Assembly: GCF_006704125.1 (NCBI RefSeq) | Contig: NZ_VIGH01000002.1 | Coordinates: 496,001 to 560,000 of the forward strand | DNA length: 64,000 bases | Direction: 5' to 3' | Source of the DNA: Rhodococcus spelaei | GTDB lineage: Bacteria > Actinomycetota > Actinomycetes > Mycobacteriales > Mycobacteriaceae | In this document: positions 59,991 through 64,000 of the stretch, one piece after another | Layout: each line of letters begins with the position of its first letter | How positions within the stretch are numbered: position 1 is the stretch's first letter | Made by a program: the position numbers and the translations under genes | The notes under the pieces: generated by a model | What the model was told of the DNA's origin: nothing | The model's database searches: none | Seen by the model: the letters and a program-made list of their open reading frames with translations, nothing else

Positions 59991-61058
59991 TCAGGCAGTG
60001 ACGGCGTCCGCCCGAATCGTGGCGGACGGGCGCAGCGGGACGTCGAGCGCGTCGTACAGTCCCGGCCCCCTCTCGACGAGCCAGGCGATGGCGTCGACGA
60101 GCCTGCCGACCGTCGTCTCCTCGCCGCAGCGGCCCGCCGCCCGGACCGTCATGTCGATTCGGGGCTCGCCGTCGACGAGCACCCGATGGGTGCCCGCGGC
60201 GTCGCCGGGCAGTGTCGGCCAGTCCGGGGCGCAGGTCGGGTCGATACGGTTGACGTGCTCGATCACGATGCGTGGTTGCCCGCCGACGATGCCCTGCACC
60301 TCGAACCGCAGCGCGCCCTGTCCGCCCGCCTCGAACTTGCCCATGGTGTCGGTCTCGACGGTGACCTCCAGCGCGCGCCGCGAGATCGTCTCGCGGATCT
60401 CGTCGAGTTCGACGCCGAGCGCCCGGGCCAGCAGCCGTACCTGACCGCCCCACACGGTGGTCGGCATTCGCGGAGCCAGCATCGGCGGCAGGTAGTCGAG
60501 GGGCTCGCCCATGCCGACGAGGTAGCGCACCGACCCCGGCTCGTCGTAGTCGGAATAGTCCACGATCTCCTGACAGCGGATCCGGTCCACCCTGGTGCCG
60601 AGTCCGCCGAGCAGCAGCGGCAGGACGCCGGTCGCCCAGTCCGCGTCGACGGAGGTCACGAACAAGGATCCGCCGCCCGATTCGATTGCCTCGCGGATCG
60701 GTTCGCGCACCTGGTGCCGGTCGTCGCGGCTGTCGTACAGCGGGTAGATCGACTCGGTGACCACGACGGCGCCCGCGCGCAGCGCCGCGCAGATGTCGGC
60801 GACCGCGTCGGCCGAGCGGGTGTTGCCGGACGCCGCGTACACCACCGCGCGGGGCCCGCCGGCGAGCACCGCGGCGGCGTCGTCGGTGGCGGCCACCCCG
60901 AGCGTGCGGCCCAGACCGCCGAGTTCACCCGCATCGCGACCGACCTTCGCGCGCTCGTGCACCAGCACGGCCGCCAGTTCCAGGCCCGGGTGCGCGTCGA
61001 CGGCACGGATCGCCGCCCGTGCGATGTTCCCCGCACCCCACACGATCGTCGAGATCAT
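59991..61058 (-). CDS. DHDPR-like NAD(P)-dependent dehydrogenase, paralogue 2
   Basis: This 355-residue protein is homologous along its whole length to the downstream gene (both begin MISTxVWGxGN and share AVVYAASG, RYLVGMG and DYLPPM). It lacks the PAVGKLG repeats at the C terminus and has a different one. ATG 61058 is chosen; the upstream ORF extension (MNRDEGG...) would have no ribosome site. It lies 52 bp before paralogue 1. It stands between purQ and the Dyp-like region, outside the purine genes' own transcript. Confidence 0.82.
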   Translation of the reverse strand: MISTIVWGAGNIARAAIRAVDAHPGLELAAVLVHERAKVGRDAGELGGLGRTLGVAATDDAAAVLAGGPRAVVYAASGNTRSADAVADICAALRAGAVVVTESIYPLYDSRDDRHQVREPIREAIESGGGSLFVTSVDADWATGVLPLLLGGLGTRVDRIRCQEIVDYSDYDEPGSVRYLVGMGEPLDYLPPMLAPRMPTTVWGGQVRLLARALGVELDEIRETISRRALEVTVETDTMGKFEAGGQGALRFEVQGIVGGQPRIVIEHVNRIDPTCAPDWPTLPGDAAGTHRVLVDGEPRIDMTVRAAGRCGEETTVGRLVDAIAWLVERGPGLYDALDVPLRPSATIRADAVTA

Positions 61059-61126
61059 GGGGCGGACCGTAGCAAAAGGGCGGACCGGAAAACCCGGTCC
61101 GCCCTCGTCGCGGTTCACCGTTTCGC

Positions 61127-61804
61127 TCAGGCGGTGAGGACTGCGTCCAGCGCGGAGTAGAACATGCCGAGCCCGTCGTCGCTGGGCCCGGTCAGCGACT
61201 CGGTCGCGTGCTCGGGGTGCGGCATCAGGCCGACGACACGACCGTTCGCGGACGCGATGCCGGCGATGCCACGCTGCGAGCCGTTCGGGTTGTCGCCGGC
61301 GTAGCGGAACACCACGCGACCCTCACCCTCGAGCTCGTCGAGCACCTGCTCGGAGGCCTGGTAGCGGCCCTCGCCCGACTTGAGCGGGATCAGGATCTCG
61401 GCGCCCGACTCGTAGCGCGCGGTCCACGCCGTCGAGGTGGACTCGACCTTCAGCCACTGGTCGCGGCAGATGAAGTGCAGGCCCTCGTTTCGGGTCAGCG
61501 CGCCGGGCAGCAGCCCCGCCTCGCAGAGCACCTGGAAGCCGTTGCAGATGCCGAGCACCGGCATGCCGCCCTTGGCGGCCTCGACGACCTTCCCCATCAC
61601 CGGAGCGAACCGGGCGATGGCGCCGCAGCGCAGGTAGTCGCCGTAGGAGAAGCCGCCGGGGACGATGACGCCGTCGACGCCCTTGAGGTCGGCGTCGCCG
61701 TGCCAGAGGCTGACGGCCTCGCCGCCGGCGAGGGTCACCGCACGGGCGGCGTCGACGTCGTCGAGGGTGCCGGGGAAGGTGATGACTCCGATGCGCGCGC
61801 TCAT
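61127..61804 (-). CDS. purQ: FGAM synthase glutaminase subunit PurQ
   Basis: This 225-residue class I glutamine amidotransferase supplies ammonia to PurL. The catalytic Cys87 lies in GICNGFQVL and the His/Glu pair in PHPEHATE near the C terminus. It starts at ATG 61804, overlapping the purS stop codon (ATGA). Together with PurS and the distant small PurL it reconstitutes FGAM synthase. It corresponds to Rv0788. Confidence 0.96.
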   Translation of the reverse strand: MSARIGVITFPGTLDDVDAARAVTLAGGEAVSLWHGDADLKGVDGVIVPGGFSYGDYLRCGAIARFAPVMGKVVEAAKGGMPVLGICNGFQVLCEAGLLPGALTRNEGLHFICRDQWLKVESTSTAWTARYESGAEILIPLKSGEGRYQASEQVLDELEGEGRVVFRYAGDNPNGSQRGIAGIASANGRVVGLMPHPEHATESLTGPSDDGLGMFYSALDAVLTA

Positions 61805-62040
61805 GCGTCGACGCGCCTCACGGTCCAGTCCTCGATCACGGTGTTCGCGAGCAGGCCCTCGGCGATCTTCTCCAGCTCGGCGTCCTCGACGCTGCCGTCG
61901 ATCTCGAGCTCGAAACGCTTCCCCTGGCGGACATCGGACACGCCGGCGAAGCCCAGTCGGGACAGCGCTCCGACGATGGCCTGCCCCTGGGGGTCGAGAA
62001 TCTCGGCCTTGGGCATGACTTCGACTACGACACGGGCCAC
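61801..62040 (-). CDS. purS: FGAM synthase subunit PurS
   Basis: This 79-residue ferredoxin-like protein ([21 protein letters not shown]...[16 protein letters not shown]) bridges PurL and PurQ and is needed for ammonia transfer. GTG 62040 follows GAGGAG with a 6-nt gap; an upstream extension present in the reading frame is not supported. It is coupled to purQ by a 4-bp overlap. Confidence 0.94.
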   Translation of the reverse strand: MARVVVEVMPKAEILDPQGQAIVGALSRLGFAGVSDVRQGKRFELEIDGSVEDAELEKIAEGLLANTVIEDWTVRRVDA

Positions 62041-62192
62041 GTGCTGCTCCTCGCTTGGTGCTCCGGTACCGCCCGGGAGAATCACGCCGGGCAACTGGCA
62101 GTTTACCGGTCCGCCCGACCACCGTCCGCACCGACCAACTCCCGATCGAGTGAACGGTGCCGCGGGATGTGAACCAGCGCATACTCGGAGGC

Positions 62193-62840
62193 ATGCAGCT
62201 CACCCACTTCGGTCACTCCTGCCTGCTCGTCGAGCACCTCGGCGCGAAGATCCTCTTCGACCCCGGCACCTTCTCGCACGGCTTCGAGGGCATCACCGAC
62301 CTGGACGCAATCGCGGTCACCCACCAGCACCCGGACCACGCGGACCCGGCGCGGCTGCCCGCGCTCGCCGAGGCGAACCCGGGCGCCGCCCTGTACGCCG
62401 ACCCTCAGACTGCCGCCCAGCTCGGCGGTCGCTGGGCCGCGGTGCGGCCGGGCGACGCCTTCGACGTAGGCCGAGTACACGTGCGCGGCACCGGCGGACG
62501 GCACGCAGTGATCCACCCGGATCTGGCCGTCATCGACAACACCGCGTTCCTGCTCGGCGACGACGAGAACCCGGCGTTGCTGCTGCACCCGGGCGACTCG
62601 CTGTACATCCCGCACGAGAAGGTCGACGTCCTGGCGCTGCCCGCGGCGGCGCCGTGGCTGAAGATCTCCGAGGCGATCGACTACCTGCGGGCCGTCGCGC
62701 CGCGCGTCGCAGTCCCGATCCACCAGGCGATCCTCGCGAACGAGGCCACCGGCATCTTCTACGGCCGCTACTCCGAGATGGCGCCGGACGGTACCGAGTT
62801 CCGCGTGCTGGGCGAGGAGTCGAGCGCCGAGGTGTCCTGA
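62193..62840 (+). CDS. MBL-fold hydrolase (Rv0786c-like)
   Basis: This 215-residue metallo-beta-lactamase-fold protein has the metal motif [10 protein letters not shown] (His-x-His-x-Asp-His), preceded by GHSCLLVEH, and ends with a late ligand His in VPIHQAILA. The substrate is unknown. The ATG at 62193 is preferred; GGAGG is only 1 nt away, while a -10-like CATACT ends 7 nt upstream, so the message may be leaderless. It is divergent from purS with a 150-bp gap. Confidence 0.85.
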   Translation: MQLTHFGHSCLLVEHLGAKILFDPGTFSHGFEGITDLDAIAVTHQHPDHADPARLPALAEANPGAALYADPQTAAQLGGRWAAVRPGDAFDVGRVHVRGTGGRHAVIHPDLAVIDNTAFLLGDDENPALLLHPGDSLYIPHEKVDVLALPAAAPWLKISEAIDYLRAVAPRVAVPIHQAILANEATGIFYGRYSEMAPDGTEFRVLGEESSAEVS

Positions 62841-62851
62841 GTTCGGCCGGC

Positions 62852-63229
62852 TCACACCCACTGCACGAGTTGCCACACGATGCCGTTGGGGTCGGCGAAC
62901 TGGCAGAAGCGCTCACCCCAGGGCTCGGTCTCGGGTTCGGTGACGACCGTGGCCCCCTCTGCGGCGATGCGGGCGAACTCGGTGTCGATGTCGTCGACGA
63001 CGAACGCGATCAGCAACCCCTGGCCGGCGGGTCCGGCGATCGAGGCCGGCTTGAACGTGCCGAGGCCGGTCCGCAGGAAGATCACGTTGACGCCGGCATC
63101 CGGGTGGGCGAGCGAGACGAAGCCGTCGTCGGCCATCGCCTCGGTGAAGCCGAAATGGGTCTTGGCGAACTCCGCCGAGGCGGTGGTGTCGGCGACGTTC
63201 AGGGACAGGGCGGTGCCGGTGATCTTCAT
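62852..63229 (-). CDS. VOC-superfamily protein (glyoxalase-like)
   Basis: This 125-residue protein has two VOC modules (ALSLNVADTTASAEFAKTHFGF and LLIAFVVDDIDTEFARIAAEG) and the C-terminal FCQFADPNGIVWQLVQW typical of small VOC proteins. It could be a metal-dependent dioxygenase, isomerase or resistance protein; no substrate is inferable. ATG 63229 is preceded by GGAGG. It shares an AT-rich promoter with the divergent tetR gene, so that regulator probably controls it. Confidence 0.85.
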   Translation of the reverse strand: MKITGTALSLNVADTTASAEFAKTHFGFTEAMADDGFVSLAHPDAGVNVIFLRTGLGTFKPASIAGPAGQGLLIAFVVDDIDTEFARIAAEGATVVTEPETEPWGERFCQFADPNGIVWQLVQWV

Positions 63230-63312
63230 GTGACCTCCACGAGACGAGAAAACCTTATGCAATGTATAAAGTATAGCGGGCGCCGGCGTATTCCCACCCG
63301 TGGAGGTACCCG
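63230..63312. promoter_or_regulatory. AT-rich divergent promoter between VOC and tetR genes
   Basis: Between the two starts there is an AT-rich segment (about 63252-63275) with repeated TATA/GTAT steps, including TATACTTTATAC on the minus strand. It likely contains overlapping promoters and a TetR operator, but I cannot define the dyad precisely. Confidence 0.45.
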
Positions 63313-64000
63313 ATGGCTCGGGAACTGATCGACCTGTTGTGGCGCGGGCATCCCGACGCGCCGAGGGGCGGCGCGCGCGGACCGCGATCGAAGGTCACCA
63401 CGTCGCAGGCCGTCGACGCCGCGATCACCCTTGCCGACGGCGAAGGCCTCGACGCGGTCACGGTTCGTCGACTCGCCGCCGACCTCGGCATCTCCGCGAT
63501 GGCGCTCTACACCCACGTCGGATCGCGCGACGACCTGCTCGTGCTCATGGTCGACGCCGTCCGTGCCGGTCAGGACCGGGCACCGTACCCGAGCGACGAC
63601 TGGCGCGACCGGGTACGGCTGGTCGCCGAGGAGGAGTTGGCGCTGCACACCACGCACCAGTGGTTGTTTGACGTCACCGATCAGCGCACGTCGTTCGGCC
63701 CCGGCACGATCGCGCAGTACGACCACCAACTGCACGCGTTCGACGCGACGAATCTGGACGACGTGGCACGGGACGCCGCCCTCACGTTCGTCGTGGACTT
63801 CGCCCGGTCCGCGGCGCGCTCACGCCGCCCCGACCCACGGGCCGCCGACATCGCGGCCGTCTGGTCCAGCTGGAACGAGCGCCTCGGCGCGTACCTCGGT
63901 GACGACTTCCCGCTCGCACGACGTGTCGGCGCCGCGGCAGGAGCAGCGATGAACACGTCGTACAGTCCCGCCGCCGCCTGGAGGTTCGGCCTCGACCGGG
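63313..64000 (+). CDS. TetR/AcrR regulator, 3' end cut by window edge
   Basis: At least 229 residues of a TetR-type regulator are visible. A basic N-terminal extension precedes the helix-turn-helix (TTSQAVDAAITLADGEGLDAVTVRRLAADLGISAMALYTHVGSRDDLLVLM, about residues 23-72). The long C-terminal domain resembles TetR_C proteins of the tetracycline-repressor group (LFDVTDQRTSFGPGTIAQYDHQL). ATG 63313 has TGGAGG 6 nt upstream. It is probably the regulator of the divergent VOC gene. Confidence 0.85.
   Translation, partial: MARELIDLLWRGHPDAPRGGARGPRSKVTTSQAVDAAITLADGEGLDAVTVRRLAADLGISAMALYTHVGSRDDLLVLMVDAVRAGQDRAPYPSDDWRDRVRLVAEEELALHTTHQWLFDVTDQRTSFGPGTIAQYDHQLHAFDATNLDDVARDAALTFVVDFARSAARSRRPDPRAADIAAVWSSWNERLGAYLGDDFPLARRVGAAAGAAMNTSYSPAAAWRFGLDR

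Overview
This window comes from a high-GC actinobacterium of the mycolic-acid-containing group (Mycobacteriales), most like Rhodococcus, Prescottella or Nocardia. Three things point there. There is a mycothiol synthase gene (mshD) and a DesA-type acyl-ACP desaturase of the mycolate pathway. The gene order also closely follows the Mycobacterium tuberculosis Rv0786c-Rv0824c region: purQ/purS, apeB/pepC, Dyp peroxidase, purL, purF, purM, DUF3073, ygfZ-like, pabC-like, a nitrobindin-like lipocalin, sseC/cysA2/thiX, lmeA, glnR, mshD, pst/phoU, LCP protein, dus, desA. I see no insertion sequence, prophage or CRISPR array; the window is mostly chromosomal backbone.

Layout. 0-8 kb is accessory: a truncated SDR, a PLDc_N-like membrane protein, two related tiny genes flanking a Gfo/Idh oxidoreductase, an RluA-type pseudouridine synthase, the flavohaemoprotein hmp under two operator-like palindromes, and a TetR / metallo-beta-lactamase pair divergent from an alpha/beta hydrolase and an HPP membrane protein. 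8.3-13 kb holds tRNA-Glu/Asp/Phe, an ScbR-like TetR regulator, a CorA transporter, a MarR-MFS efflux pair and tRNA-Lys. 13.3-15.7 kb holds poorly known genes, including a 26-codon ORF coupled to a 122-aa orphan.

15.9-31.8 kb is conserved: desA, dus, an LCP ligase, phoU, pstSCAB with a PHO box, a glnR-mshD-plsC operon, then lmeA-thiX. It continues with a leaderless polycysteine leader peptide ahead of the DUF4395-cysA2-sseC sulfur operon, and a nitrobindin-like protein coupled to a 32-aa membrane peptide. 32-41.5 kb is an insertion relative to the mycobacterial order: an AbiEi/DUF559-like protein, an FMN reductase, a secreted lipase and the cytochrome bd operon cydABDC. 41.5-64 kb returns to the conserved purine island (purM, purF, purL, purQ, purS) interspersed with pabC, ygfZ, MOSC, asparaginase, DUF3073, SCP-like, CPBP protease, Abhydrolase_9, DUF4185, an M18 aminopeptidase, a Dyp peroxidase, tandem DHDPR-like dehydrogenases and small VOC/MBL/TetR genes.

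How the parts connect. Phosphate uptake genes sit beside PhoU under a classical 11-nt direct-repeat box. Purine genes of the PurL small-subunit type occur with both required partners (PurS, PurQ). Sulfur-assimilation genes follow a cysteine-codon-rich leader. Nitric-oxide and respiration genes (hmp and cydABDC, 38 kb apart) carry the same 19-bp palindrome, suggesting one repressor. A family of five ~58-bp palindromic repeats lies between 25 and 34 kb, all at gene 3' ends. The two paralogous 42/48-residue peptides near 1 and 2.4 kb are the most intriguing unexplained genes.
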